Shown: piece by piece, positions 19,012 through 29,926 of the stretch
How positions within the stretch are numbered: position 1 is the stretch's first letter
Layout: every line of letters starts with the position of its first letter
Assembly (NCBI GenBank): GCA_021818105.1
Contig: JAKAFB010000002.1
Location: 1 to 64,000 of the forward strand
Direction of reading: 5' to 3'
Length of the DNA: 64,000 bases
From: Acidobacteriota bacterium
GTDB taxonomy: Bacteria > Acidobacteriota > Terriglobia > Terriglobales > Acidobacteriaceae
Notes under the pieces: model-generated
What the model was told of the DNA's origin: nothing
What the model saw: only the letters and a program-made list of their open reading frames with translations
Database searches by the model: none
Program-made: the position numbers and the translations under genes

Positions 19012-20625
19012 CTACTTCACAAGTGGCACGCGGAGGTCGCCGCCGGTCATTTCTCTGGGCAGGCCGAGCTTGAGCAGGTTGAGCAGCGTCGGCGAGATGT
19101 CGCGCAGGGAGCCGTCGTTGCGCAGGCGGTAGTTGCTGGCCTCTTCGCTGATGTAGATGAAAGGTACAGGGTTAGTGGTGTGCGCCGTGTGCGGGCCGCC
19201 TGTGACGGGATCGACCATAAGCTCGGCATTGCCGTGGTCGGCGGTGATGAGCCAGCTTCCGTTCTTTTCCTTCACGGCTTTGTAGATGCGCCCGAGCTGG
19301 GCATCGACGGCTTCAATGGCTTTGATGGTGGGCTCGAGCTTGCCGGAGTGGCCAACCATGTCGGCGTTGGCGAAGTTGGCGACGATGAGGTCAAAGGCCG
19401 TGTCGTTGACAGCTTTGACGATGGTGTCACCGATTGCCTCGGCCTTCATTTCCGGTGCAAGGTCGTAGGTGGCGACTTTGAGTGAGGGAATCAGCATTCG
19501 CTCCTCGCCGGGGAAGGGTACTTCAATGCCGCCATTAAAGAAGTAGGTGACGTGCGCAAATTTTTCCGTTTCGGCCACGCGCAGGTTGCGCAGGTGATGG
19601 GCGGAAAGGATGTTGGCGAGGATGTTGTCCATCGACTCGGGGAGGATGACTAGGGGTAACTCGTAGAGCTTGTCATACTGCGTCATGCAGAGGTAGTGGA
19701 GGTTCTTCGGGATCTCGGAGCGGGGAATGACCTCGTCAAGAGACTCCCAGGCATCGAGATCACGGCCGCCTTTCTTGTTGAGGCCGCTTTCGCGGGCGAG
19801 GACGCGGGTAATCTGGCGGGCGCGGTCGGCGCGGAAGTTGAAGTTGATGCAGACGTCTTCATCGCGGATCTGGCCGACGGGCTTGCCGGCGGCGTCAGTG
19901 ACGACGAAGGGAACGAGGAACTCGTCGGTGGTGCCGCCGTTGTAGCTCTCTTTGATGCGGGCGACGGGGTTGGCATAGGCGCCGCCATCGGCTTTGCCGT
20001 GTACCATGGCATCGAAGGCCTTGCGTTCGCGCTCCCAGCGCTTGTCGCGGTCCATGGCGTAGTAACGGCCACTGACGCTGGCGATTTTGCCGACGCCATA
20101 CTCGCGCATCTTCTGCTCGAGCGCAGCGATGTAGCCTGCGCCGGAGGTGGGCAGAGTGTCCCGTCCGTCCATGAAAGCGTGGACGAAGACGCGCTCTACG
20201 CCGTGCTCGTGCGCGGCGCGGAGCAAGGCATAGAGATGCTCCTGGTGGGAGTGGACGCCTCCATCGGAGACCAGGCCAAAGAGATGAAGCTGGCGGCCGT
20301 TCTCACGCGCGCGATGCATGGCTTGCACGATGGCGGGATTCTTTTGGAATTCGCCTGAGGCGATTTGCGCATCGATCCGGGTGATGTCCATTTGTACGAT
20401 GCGTCCGGCGCCGATGTTGAGATGTCCGACCTCGCTGTTGCCCATCTGACCATCAGGCAGGCCGACGAAGTGCTCCGAGGCGCGGATGAGGGTATTGGGG
20501 AACTCGCGCAGCAGCTTGTCATAGGATGGCTTGCGGGCGAGAGCGATGGCGTTGTTTTCTGTTTCGGCGCGATAACCCCATCCGTCGAGGATGGTGAGAA
20601 GAAGGGGATGCTTGAAAATGGACAC
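19012..20625 (-). CDS. gpmI: 2,3-bisphosphoglycerate-independent phosphoglycerate mutase
   Basis: Interconverts 3- and 2-phosphoglycerate through a phosphoserine intermediate and two Mn ions. 537 residues, normal for the family. [10 protein letters not shown] near residue 10 provides the first metal Asp. The catalytic Ser lies in [17 protein letters not shown] near residue 62. [19 protein letters not shown] and [10 protein letters not shown] follow at the expected places. The gene is downstream of eno on the same strand, 128 bp away, with a palindromic repeat between them, and is closed by a good terminator. Confidence 0.97.
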   Translation of the reverse strand: MSIFKHPLLLTILDGWGYRAETENNAIALARKPSYDKLLREFPNTLIRASEHFVGLPDGQMGNSEVGHLNIGAGRIVQMDITRIDAQIASGEFQKNPAIVQAMHRARENGRQLHLFGLVSDGGVHSHQEHLYALLRAAHEHGVERVFVHAFMDGRDTLPTSGAGYIAALEQKMREYGVGKIASVSGRYYAMDRDKRWERERKAFDAMVHGKADGGAYANPVARIKESYNGGTTDEFLVPFVVTDAAGKPVGQIRDEDVCINFNFRADRARQITRVLARESGLNKKGGRDLDAWESLDEVIPRSEIPKNLHYLCMTQYDKLYELPLVILPESMDNILANILSAHHLRNLRVAETEKFAHVTYFFNGGIEVPFPGEERMLIPSLKVATYDLAPEMKAEAIGDTIVKAVNDTAFDLIVANFANADMVGHSGKLEPTIKAIEAVDAQLGRIYKAVKEKNGSWLITADHGNAELMVDPVTGGPHTAHTTNPVPFIYISEEASNYRLRNDGSLRDISPTLLNLLKLGLPREMTGGDLRVPLVK

Positions 20626-20703
20626 GGCTTTTTCCTTGGTCAGAAGCGATTGGAGTCGCTGGGAAGAGAGGTTGAGGCTTGGCCGTTGTGTGTTGGACCG
20701 GGC

Positions 20704-20741
20704 GGCGCCCCAAACCCCGATCGCGGAGTCTGGGGTACGCC
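20704..20741. repeat. REP-like palindrome between eno and gpmI
   Basis: CCCCAAACCCCG (20708-20719) pairs with CGGAGTCTGGGG (20724-20735), two mismatches and a 4-nt loop, flanked by GGCG and CGCC. The layout and core match the element at 1577 in the other glycolytic gene group. Confidence 0.6.
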
Positions 20742-20753
20742 GATCATGCTATA

Positions 20754-22484
<1,731 letters not shown>

Positions 22485-23438
22485 ATGTATCGGTTACTCA
22501 TTACGTGTGCACTGTTGGCCGGAGCGTCGTCAGCGTTGATGGCGCAGCAAACGAGCCAGACGAATCCCCGTCAGGGAGTGTCGAATCCGCCGGCAGATGA
22601 CGTGATTGTGACGAGTGAAACGGCGGAGGTGAAGCCCTCACCCGCTCACCCTGTGGTGACGGCCAAATCGGCGGTTCCCGCGCAGGCAGCCCCTGCAACG
22701 AAACCAGCGACAGCAGGCAAAGCGCAGCAGGCGCGGAAGGACGCAGACGGCACGGATGCTGGGATTGTTCAGGCTGCGACACCGGAGCAGGAGACGCCGG
22801 CGACGCCGGTACTGGCCAAGCGTGCGACAGCGCCGGATCCAGATGCGGATATTGTGCATCCCGCTCCGCTGGGGCCGAATGAGCTGGGTGAGGGGACGAT
22901 GATTCGTGTGCGGCTGAAGAATGATCTTTCCAGTAACTTTAGCCAGCAGGGCGAGCGCTTCAGCAGTACGGTGGCAAGCGATGTAGTGCAGGGCGACCAT
23001 GTGGTGATCCCGGCTGGGTCGGAGATCGACGGGAAAGTGGTGGACGTGTCAGCGGGGCACTTGGGTGGGCGTGGAACGCTCTACCTGCGGCCGGAGACGG
23101 TGAAACTGCCGGGCGGAATGCGCTACGCACTACATGCGGAGGTGAACTCGACACCAGGCTCCCGCGCCAGGGTTGGGGCTGAGGGCGAGATCGGGCCGGA
23201 CTCGCAATTGAAGAAAAACAGCCTTGAGTACGCAGGCGGAGTGGGTGGCGGCGCTGCTACGGGCGCGCTGCTGGGAGGCCCGGTGGGAGCTCTGGCGGGC
23301 AGCATCATTGGCGCAGGTCTGGTGACGACCCATCTGCTGGTGAGCCATCCGCAGGTGAATCTGGATGCGGGCTCGGTGCTGATTTTGACGGTGACGGAGC
23401 GCATGCATCTGGAACCGGAGACGAACAGCGGCGAGTAA
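22485..23438 (+). CDS. Secreted protein with VirB10/TrbI-like beta-barrel region, function unknown
   Basis: 317 residues from the ATG at 22485. A signal peptide is clear (LLITCALLAGASSALMAQQ). Residues ~20-130 are Pro/Ala/Thr-rich and disordered. The C-terminal ~180 residues contain MIRVRLKNDLSSNFSQQG, VIPAGSEIDGKVVDV and a Gly-rich hydrophobic stretch GGVGGGAATGALLGGPVGA. The pattern of a high-charge beta domain with 'pure translation as value range' motifs (I-x-V-x-L, IPAGS) recalls the TrbI/VirB10 periplasmic domain. No type IV secretion genes are nearby, so this is a fold suggestion only. Confidence 0.65.
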   Translation: MYRLLITCALLAGASSALMAQQTSQTNPRQGVSNPPADDVIVTSETAEVKPSPAHPVVTAKSAVPAQAAPATKPATAGKAQQARKDADGTDAGIVQAATPEQETPATPVLAKRATAPDPDADIVHPAPLGPNELGEGTMIRVRLKNDLSSNFSQQGERFSSTVASDVVQGDHVVIPAGSEIDGKVVDVSAGHLGGRGTLYLRPETVKLPGGMRYALHAEVNSTPGSRARVGAEGEIGPDSQLKKNSLEYAGGVGGGAATGALLGGPVGALAGSIIGAGLVTTHLLVSHPQVNLDAGSVLILTVTERMHLEPETNSGE

Positions 23439-23543
23439 GCAATAGCATTTTCCATCTATGCAAAGCGGGCTGTTGAGCGGTGCGTCCATGCACTGCTCCA
23501 GCCTGCTACACTCCCTAGTTGCATTGTGTGCAGGAGGGAGAGC

Positions 23544-24401
23544 ATGACTGCCATTACAAAAGTTGGTGTGGTGGGCGCGGGCACAATGGGCTCGGGCATT
23601 GCCCACGTGTTTGCGCGTTCGGGCTTCACGGTGACGCTGTGCGATGTGGAGCAGCGCTTTCTGGATCGGGCGCTGGGGCAGATTCGAACGAATCTGGGTC
23701 GCGAAGCAGCGAAGGGCAAGCTTGCGGAGGCGGAGGTCGAACCTGCGCTGGCGCGGATCACGCCAACGCTGGATCGCGCGACGCTGGCAGGAGCAGAGAT
23801 TGTGGTGGAGGCCGCGCCGGAGCGGCTGGAGATGAAGGCCGAGATCTTCATTGCGCTGGACAAGATTCTCGCGCCGGACGCCATCCTGGCAACGAATACG
23901 TCGTCGATTTCCGTTACTCGGCTGGCGGCGCTGACGCAAAGGCCGGGGCAGGTCATCGGCATGCACTTCTTCAACCCGGTGCCGGTGATGGCGCTGGTGG
24001 AGGTGGTGCGCGGCATGGCGACGACTGATGCGACTTTTGAGACCGTGCATGCGCTGGCCAGGCAACTGGGCAAGACGCCGGTAGAGGTAAACGATGCGCC
24101 GGGATTCGTGTCGAATCGCGTGCTGATGCCGCTGATTAACGAAGCGGCGTTTGCGGTGATGGAAGGTGTGGCGACGGCAGAAGCGGTGGATGAAGTCTTC
24201 AAATTGGGCATGGCGCATCCGATGGGCCCGTTGACGCTGGCGGATTTTATCGGTCTGGATGTGTGCGTGGACATCATGCGCGTGCTGCAGGAGGGTTTTG
24301 GCGATCCAAAGTACAGGCCGTGCCCGCTACTGGTGCGCATGGTGGATGCGGGGTGGCTGGGGCGCAAGACAGGGCGTGGCTTCTATCACTATGAGAAATA
24401 G
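23544..24401 (+). CDS. 3-hydroxybutyryl-CoA (3-hydroxyacyl-CoA) dehydrogenase
   Basis: NAD-dependent oxidation of 3-hydroxyacyl-CoA to 3-ketoacyl-CoA, or the reverse. 285 residues from the ATG at 23544, preceded by GGAGGGAG. The NAD site is KVGVVGAGTMGSGIAHVFA. The catalytic His-Glu pair is in GMHFFNPVPVM and NDAPGFVSNRVLMPLINEA. The C-terminal HPMGPLTLADFIGLD and GRKTGRGFYHY are typical of the short Hbd/PaaH form, without a crotonase domain. It stands alone here, so its pathway (butyrate-type or beta-oxidation) is not fixed by context. Confidence 0.94.
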   Translation: MTAITKVGVVGAGTMGSGIAHVFARSGFTVTLCDVEQRFLDRALGQIRTNLGREAAKGKLAEAEVEPALARITPTLDRATLAGAEIVVEAAPERLEMKAEIFIALDKILAPDAILATNTSSISVTRLAALTQRPGQVIGMHFFNPVPVMALVEVVRGMATTDATFETVHALARQLGKTPVEVNDAPGFVSNRVLMPLINEAAFAVMEGVATAEAVDEVFKLGMAHPMGPLTLADFIGLDVCVDIMRVLQEGFGDPKYRPCPLLVRMVDAGWLGRKTGRGFYHYEK

Positions 24402-24527
24402 CGGCGAGCACTGTGCTGCAGGTGATTGAGAAAAGTAGTTGCAACCGATGAGGAAAAATTTGCTGGAACCGCGGGCTGCGTTGTGGCGTATTCCTTTTCG
24501 ACGCGCGCTGTTGGGCGTCGAGCGGCC

Positions 24528-25784
24528 ATGCAGACATTCAGTGACACACTCGGTCAGGTGTTTCGCGCGATTGCGGCGAACAAACTGCGCAGCTTTCTGA
24601 CAATGTTCGGAATTGCGTGGGGGGTGGGTTCGCTGCTGGTGCTGGTGGGACTTGGCGAGGGGTTTCGCTCGGGGCAGCACCGGCAACTGGAGACGCTGGG
24701 CAATGACCTGGTGATGATGTTCAACGGCACCATTCCAGCCGTTGCGAACCAGCATACCGGGATGCGGCCGTATCAGCTGACGATGGGCGATGCAAATGCT
24801 CTGCGGCAACTGCGAGAACTGCGCGCAGTGACGGTGGAGCTGAGCCGCTCTGACCTTTACGAAGTAAGCCAGTGGAACAATACGTCGAGCCATGTAACGG
24901 GCGTGGAACCGAACTATCCTTCGGTGCGGTTTATCCCTATGGCAACGGGGCGCTTTATCAGCGCGAGCGATCTGGAAGAGCGGCGTCGCGTGGCCGTGCT
25001 TGGCTTTAAGACTGCGGGCCTACTCTTTAACGGACGGCCGATGCTGGGCGAGACGATCACCATCAATGGCACGACGTTCACGGTGGTTGGGTCGGTGGGC
25101 AAGATCAGCCGCGGGAATAACAACGACTACGACGACCGGAAGGTTTATCTTCCTGTGACCACAATGCAGGAGATGTTTCCGCTGAAGGGCGAAAACATTG
25201 CGCAGGATGCGCTGACCTCAATTCAATACCAGCCGACAACAAAGGGCGAGATCGTCGCGGCAACGGCTGCGGTACATCGTGTGATTGCCAAACGGCACGG
25301 GTTCGACCCATCCATGAAGGACGCATTCAACGAATGGGACACCATCCAGGAAGAGAAGATGATTGGCGCAATCTTCACGGCGATGGATGTGTTCCTGGGC
25401 GGAGTGGGCATTGTGACGCTGGGGCTGGGCGCAGTGGGCATCATCAACATCATGCTGGTGTCAGTGACGGAGCGGACGCGGGAGATTGGGCTACTGAAGG
25501 CGCTAGGCGCAACAAAGCGCAGCATCCTTGCACAGTTCTTCTGGGAAGGACTGCTGCTGACAGGATTAAGCGGGCTGATCGGGATAGCTCTTTCAGCGGG
25601 CTTTATGGGTCTTCTGCAATTGGCGTTGACGGACAAGATGCCGGGCTGGGATCCGCCACGGCTGGTTCCGTGGTCGGCGGCGCTGGCTCTTGGTTCGCTG
25701 GTGTTGAGCGGTGTGGCCGCGGGGTTGTATCCGGCGAGCAAGGCGGCACAGCTTGAGCCTATAGAGGCCCTGCGGCGCGAATAG
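24528..25784 (+). CDS. MacB/FtsX-type ABC transporter permease, first of two
   Basis: 418 residues from the ATG at 24528; upstream in-frame sequence lacks similarity. One hydrophobic segment near residues 20-40 (FLTMFGIAWGVGSLLVLVGL), a ~220-residue periplasmic MacB_PCD-like domain, then three C-terminal hydrophobic segments of the FtsX domain. The FtsX region contains GIINIMLVSVTERTREIGLL and ALGATKRSI. Such proteins work with an ATPase in lipoprotein or macrolide export, or mechanotransmission. No ATPase gene is adjacent. The second permease begins 19 bp downstream. Confidence 0.88.
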   Translation: MQTFSDTLGQVFRAIAANKLRSFLTMFGIAWGVGSLLVLVGLGEGFRSGQHRQLETLGNDLVMMFNGTIPAVANQHTGMRPYQLTMGDANALRQLRELRAVTVELSRSDLYEVSQWNNTSSHVTGVEPNYPSVRFIPMATGRFISASDLEERRRVAVLGFKTAGLLFNGRPMLGETITINGTTFTVVGSVGKISRGNNNDYDDRKVYLPVTTMQEMFPLKGENIAQDALTSIQYQPTTKGEIVAATAAVHRVIAKRHGFDPSMKDAFNEWDTIQEEKMIGAIFTAMDVFLGGVGIVTLGLGAVGIINIMLVSVTERTREIGLLKALGATKRSILAQFFWEGLLLTGLSGLIGIALSAGFMGLLQLALTDKMPGWDPPRLVPWSAALALGSLVLSGVAAGLYPASKAAQLEPIEALRRE

Positions 25785-25803
25785 GGCAGGAAGGACGCGG
25801 ACC

Positions 25804-27048
25804 ATGTTCAAAGACATCTGGGGACAGGCCTGGGAGGCGATGGTCTACAACCGCCGGCGCACTGCCATCACCATGATCGGCATGGCGTGGGGCATTGCAA
25901 CTGTGGTGCTGCTGCTGGCGTATGGAGCGGGCTTCAGCCGGGCAATTGAGGCCATTTTTGCCGAATGGGGCACGAACATTATCGGTGTCTTCCCGGGGCG
26001 GACGAGCGAGCAGGCGGGAGGCGAGAAGTCAGGCGCGCAGGTGCGGTTCACGCAGGATGATGTAGACCGCATCGCGATGTCGGTGCCCGGAATTGAGCAC
26101 GTATCGCCGGGGGTTCAGAAGGATGTGACGGTGCAGAATGAGCTGCACTCCTACACGTGGACGGTGAACGGCGTGTTTCCCGTGTTCCAGGAGATCTGGA
26201 AGCTGGATGTGGATCAGGGGCGCTTCTTCAATGGCATGGAAGAGGAGCAACGTGCGCACGTGTGCGTGATCGGGTCAGAGTCAAAGGAGAAGTTGTTCTC
26301 AGGTGGCTGGGCAATAGGCGAAAGCATTCGTCTGAACGGCGTGCTGTTTACGATTGTGGGTGTGCTGAAGCCGAAGATGCAGGAGGGCGGCGAACAAAAT
26401 GACCGCAACCGGCAGATTTATGTTCCTTACAGCACGATGAGCGACGTCAAGGACACAAAATATCTGGATGCCATCTGGTTCAACTACCGGGGGAACCATC
26501 AACTGGCGGAGCAGAATCTGCGTGCTACGCTGGGCGCTGCGCATCACTTCAGGCCGACGGATCATAACGCGATCTTTGTAGCAAACCTGATGACGCAGCT
26601 GCATCAGTTTCAGATTCTGTCGCTGGCGCTGCAGGTTCTGCTGTCGCTGGTGGGGGCGCTGACGCTGGGCATTGCCGGCATCGGCCTGATGAATATCATG
26701 CTGGTGGCGGTGCAGCAGCGGACGCGCGAGATTGGCGTGGAAAAGGCTTTAGGCGCGCGGAAGCGGCATATCCTGATGCAGTTTCTTGCCGAGGCATTTG
26801 TCATCACGGGCGTGGGTGGGCTGAGCGGGATCGTGCTGGCGTATCTGGTGTCAGTGTTGGTGGGCAGGATTCCGTTCTACAGCGCAATCGCGGAGCATGC
26901 CGAAGCGGCGGATATCTACCTGAAGATATCGCCCGCATCGCTGATAGTCGCCACGCTGATACTGGCAGTGACGGGCGTGGTCAGCGGGATGATCCCGGCG
27001 TTGCGCGCGGCGAACCTGGACCCAATTGAGGCGCTGCGGTACGAGTGA
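25804..27048 (+). CDS. MacB/FtsX-type ABC transporter permease, second of two
   Basis: 414 residues with the same plan as its neighbour: hydrophobic segment ITMIGMAWGIATVVLLLAYG near residue 20, periplasmic domain, and C-terminal FtsX domain with NIMLVAVQQRTREIGVEKAL. Sequence outside the motifs differs clearly from the upstream copy, so the pair is better seen as a heterodimer than a recent duplication. The shared C-terminal motif LEPIEALR/LDPIEALRYE is family-typical. Its ATPase must be encoded elsewhere. Confidence 0.88.
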   Translation: MFKDIWGQAWEAMVYNRRRTAITMIGMAWGIATVVLLLAYGAGFSRAIEAIFAEWGTNIIGVFPGRTSEQAGGEKSGAQVRFTQDDVDRIAMSVPGIEHVSPGVQKDVTVQNELHSYTWTVNGVFPVFQEIWKLDVDQGRFFNGMEEEQRAHVCVIGSESKEKLFSGGWAIGESIRLNGVLFTIVGVLKPKMQEGGEQNDRNRQIYVPYSTMSDVKDTKYLDAIWFNYRGNHQLAEQNLRATLGAAHHFRPTDHNAIFVANLMTQLHQFQILSLALQVLLSLVGALTLGIAGIGLMNIMLVAVQQRTREIGVEKALGARKRHILMQFLAEAFVITGVGGLSGIVLAYLVSVLVGRIPFYSAIAEHAEAADIYLKISPASLIVATLILAVTGVVSGMIPALRAANLDPIEALRYE

Positions 27049-27055
27049 GGCGAGT

Positions 27056-27076
27056 GCCTGCAATAGAGATGCAGGC
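27056..27076. terminator. Hairpin between convergent permease and oxidoreductase genes
   Basis: Stem GCCTGCA/TGCAGGC with a 7-nt loop lies in the 30-bp gap between two converging genes. No T-run, so termination strength is doubtful. Confidence 0.4.
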
Positions 27077-27078
27077 CT

Positions 27079-28488
27079 CTATCCGAGCTTGTAGGGCGCG
27101 CGGTAGGCGCGTGTGAGTAATTCGCTAGCGGCTGGATCGTTGAGGATGGTTTCTCTTGCGACGTCCCAATGAATTTTGCGGCCGGTAAGCATGGAGATGA
27201 GGCCGAGGTGGCCGGGGATAGTGGAGTGGTGCGCGGTCTCGACGGGCGTGATGGTGGGCTTGCGGGACTTGACGCAGTCCAGGAAGTTGCGGCGGTGCTC
27301 TTTTGACTCGTAGAGGCGGACCTTGCGCTGGCTATCGGGCAGTGCTTCTTCCTTGACCCATTCGGGGTTGGAGGCATCGAAGCCGCTGCGGTCGACCCAT
27401 ACCCAACCGTCCGTGCCAATCCACTTGGTTCCCATGGCGATGGCGGGTGAACCGCCGGCGATGGTCATGTGTACATCATTGGCGTAGCCGGTGACCTCCT
27501 TCTTGTACGTGCAGGCGATGGTGTATTTGGTTGCGGCATTCCAGACGGCATTGGCGGCAGGGAACTCGCCGTAGCCTTCGACCTCGGAGGGGCCGGTGGA
27601 GTCAAAGCCTAGGCCCCAGTGCGCGATGTCGCCGTGGTGGCCGATCCAGTCGAGAAGCTGGCCGCCGCCGGTGTTGTAGTTCCAGCGCCAGTTCTGGTAG
27701 ACACGCGCGTCGATGTAAGGCTCCATGCGCGAAGGACCGATCCAGGTGTCATAGTCGAGTTCTGGCGGAGGTGGGGTGACGGCGAGGTCCCATGCGCGCG
27801 TGCCAGGAAGAATCTGCTCAGGACTGGTGATTTTGTCGGGCAGGACAGAGAGGCGCTTGAGGAGCGCGGGCACGGTGTTGGGGAAGTCGTGAGGGGCGCC
27901 GGGAAGGCCGACCTCAACGTTGGTGACGTTGCCGATGAGGCCGCTGCGTACGATCTCCGCTGCTTTGTGGAATTGCGGGAGTGAGCGTTGCCAGGATCCG
28001 GTTTGCCAGATGATGCTGTTCTGCTGGACGGCGCGCACGATGGCCTGCTGTTCTGCGATAGTGCGAGCGAGGGGCTTCTCGCCGTAGATGTCCTTCTTGC
28101 GATTGGCAGCGTGCGTGGCGACGATGGCGTGCCAGTGGTCGGGGATGGCGATCATGACTGCGTCGATGTCGTCGCGGGCAATCATTTCGCGGTAATCGTG
28201 GTAGGCGCGGCAGTCCTTATTGCCGTAATGGGTGTTAATCGTATCAACCGCTGCCTGGAGATGGCCGGTGTGGATGTCACAGGCGGCAACGACCTGGCAG
28301 TCGTCATAAGACAGAAAGGCCTTGGTATTGGTGGGGGCTATCATGCCCCAGCCGATGATGCCGATCGTGATGCGATTGGACGGAGAGACGCGACGCGCAT
28401 AGGCGAATGGGCTGGAGGTAAGGGCTACCGCGGCACCTGCGGCCTGCATGAAACGGCGACGCGTGAGGGGGCTGGAATCAGGCTGCAT
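27079..28488 (-). CDS. Tat-exported Gfo/Idh/MocA-family oxidoreductase
   Basis: 469 residues from the ATG at 28488; GGAGAG lies upstream. The N-terminus has a Tat signal, TRRRFMQAAGAAVALTSSPF. The Rossmann domain follows with ITIGIIGWGMIAPTN, then EKPLARTIAEQ, whose Lys corresponds to the conserved EKP lysine of the family. A C-terminal dimerisation domain includes GGGQLLDWIGHHGDIAHWGL. Family members use NAD(P) on sugars or inositols; secreted versions are common in soil bacteria and their substrates are mostly unknown. Isolated from other sugar genes here. Confidence 0.9.
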   Translation of the reverse strand: MQPDSSPLTRRRFMQAAGAAVALTSSPFAYARRVSPSNRITIGIIGWGMIAPTNTKAFLSYDDCQVVAACDIHTGHLQAAVDTINTHYGNKDCRAYHDYREMIARDDIDAVMIAIPDHWHAIVATHAANRKKDIYGEKPLARTIAEQQAIVRAVQQNSIIWQTGSWQRSLPQFHKAAEIVRSGLIGNVTNVEVGLPGAPHDFPNTVPALLKRLSVLPDKITSPEQILPGTRAWDLAVTPPPPELDYDTWIGPSRMEPYIDARVYQNWRWNYNTGGGQLLDWIGHHGDIAHWGLGFDSTGPSEVEGYGEFPAANAVWNAATKYTIACTYKKEVTGYANDVHMTIAGGSPAIAMGTKWIGTDGWVWVDRSGFDASNPEWVKEEALPDSQRKVRLYESKEHRRNFLDCVKSRKPTITPVETAHHSTIPGHLGLISMLTGRKIHWDVARETILNDPAASELLTRAYRAPYKLG

Positions 28489-28615
28489 GGCGTTCTCTCT
28501 CCGTGCATCGTGAGCCAAGGACATCGTGCATGCGCTGACAGGTGAGCGGCGGGCAACGACGGCGTGACTGGCTAAGGATGCAGGGGAAGTCTAGCACGCT
28601 GGTGCAAGGGTGTGG

Positions 28616-29281
28616 CTATACGGGCGGCAGAGCGTCCACGATGGGTACTCCGCGTGGGGGCGTGAAGCGGAAGGCGGCCGCGGAGACGGCAGCATTTGGC
28701 TCCTCGGCGGTGAAGGTGAAGCGCGTGATGGAGCCATCGGCTTCTTCAATCTCAATGGACGTAATGGATCCTGTGGCCGTGACGGTGAGCGCGAGGCGGT
28801 GGATGCGCTGCTGCTGGCCTGTGGGCACGCCGGCAAGGGTGAACTGGCCGTTGGCAGCGGACGTGATCCTGAGGCCGGTGAGCTCCTTCTCAAGCTGAGT
28901 GTGGCCGAGCAGGAAGCGCAGAGGCGAGCGCAGATCGTCGAGCTGCTTGGCGGGGATGCGTTGTACCTGCGGATCGCCCTGGGTGTAGAACCACGCATAC
29001 TTGCCGTCGAGGAGGAAGAGCTTGCCGGCGGGGGAGCTGTACTCCCAGCGCATGCGGCCGGGTTTGAGCAGGAAGAGGGTTCCGCTCTCGACGCGCGACA
29101 TGCCCATACCTTCGTAGGTCTCGGTGAATCCAGCCTTAAGAGAGCGAAGCTGGTTGTAGTGACGGTCAACGCGCTGGGCAACGTCGTGCACGCTGGGCGG
29201 CTTGCTCTGGGCAAAAGAATGAACAGACAAGAGGAGAAGCGCGGCGACCAATGTGCCGCCGCGCCGGAGGTGGCCGAACAT
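28616..29281 (-). CDS. lolA: Outer-membrane lipoprotein carrier protein LolA-like
   Basis: Periplasmic chaperone that ferries lipoproteins from LolCDE to the outer membrane. 221 residues. Signal peptide TLVAALLLLSVHSFAQ. Family blocks are LRSLKAGFTETYEG, SGTLFLLKPGRMRWEY and GKYAWFYTQGDPQVQRI. The start codon is 2 bp after the stop of the pilin-like gene, so the two are almost certainly co-transcribed. The gene supports a diderm envelope. Confidence 0.88.
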   Translation of the reverse strand: MFGHLRRGGTLVAALLLLSVHSFAQSKPPSVHDVAQRVDRHYNQLRSLKAGFTETYEGMGMSRVESGTLFLLKPGRMRWEYSSPAGKLFLLDGKYAWFYTQGDPQVQRIPAKQLDDLRSPLRFLLGHTQLEKELTGLRITSAANGQFTLAGVPTGQQQRIHRLALTVTATGSITSIEIEEADGSITRFTFTAEEPNAAVSAAAFRFTPPRGVPIVDALPPV

Positions 29282-29283
29282 GC

Positions 29284-29808
29284 CTACTGCACCATGACCG
29301 TGCAGTTGGTGCCGCCGGCAGGATCAGCCTTCATCGCGCCGCCGGAGTCGAGGCAGAATCCGCGGTCACCGGTCTTGCCTGGGGTGGCGGGCACGGCGGT
29401 AGCGGTGTAGCTGGTGACGCGCTCGGCGTTGTTCACTGTCACCTTTGTGCAATTGGTGATGTTGAAGATGTAGCCGGACTTGATGCCGGTGGCAAGCTCA
29501 CCGTTGATCACTTGGGCAGCGGTGGCGCTGGGTGGCCCGGCATTGGGGTCCCCGGCGAGGGCCTGAAGGGTGCAGGCGAATCCTGACGTGGGATAGGTGG
29601 ATTCGTACATCGTCTGGGCTTCCTGAATTGTCTGGAGGGACTTTTGCGCGGAGAGCTCGTTGGCGTGCTTGCGAATTTTGCCCGCGGTAGGAATGGCCAC
29701 CAGCATCAGGATGAGGATGATGGAAATGACGATGAGCAGCTCCATGAGCGTGAAGCCGTTGGGCCGCTTGTCACTGTTCCGGTTGGAGAAAGGGTGATTG
29801 CACTTCAT
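29284..29808 (-). CDS. Type IV pilin-like (prepilin/pseudopilin) protein
   Basis: 174 residues. Type III signal with processing site after Gly18: NG|FTLMELLIVISIILIL, including the Glu at +5. The hydrophobic alpha1 helix continues to about residue 42, then KIRKHANELSAQKSLQTIQE. The C-terminal part has Cys pairs (FACTLQ, NCTK, CLDSGG, NCTVM) that may form a disulphide-bound D-region. No pilus assembly gene lies in the window, and it is paired with lolA. Pilin versus pseudopilin cannot be decided. Confidence 0.88.
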   Translation of the reverse strand: MKCNHPFSNRNSDKRPNGFTLMELLIVISIILILMLVAIPTAGKIRKHANELSAQKSLQTIQEAQTMYESTYPTSGFACTLQALAGDPNAGPPSATAAQVINGELATGIKSGYIFNITNCTKVTVNNAERVTSYTATAVPATPGKTGDRGFCLDSGGAMKADPAGGTNCTVMVQ

Positions 29809-29926
29809 GCGATTCTGATGCCTCGTGATGCTGACCGGTGGACCGGCCTGTTCGACAAAATGCTACAACCTATAGACGCAAAAGGGAAATCGGACGCTCG
29901 GGCTGGGCACCGCGGAAGAAGAAGCC

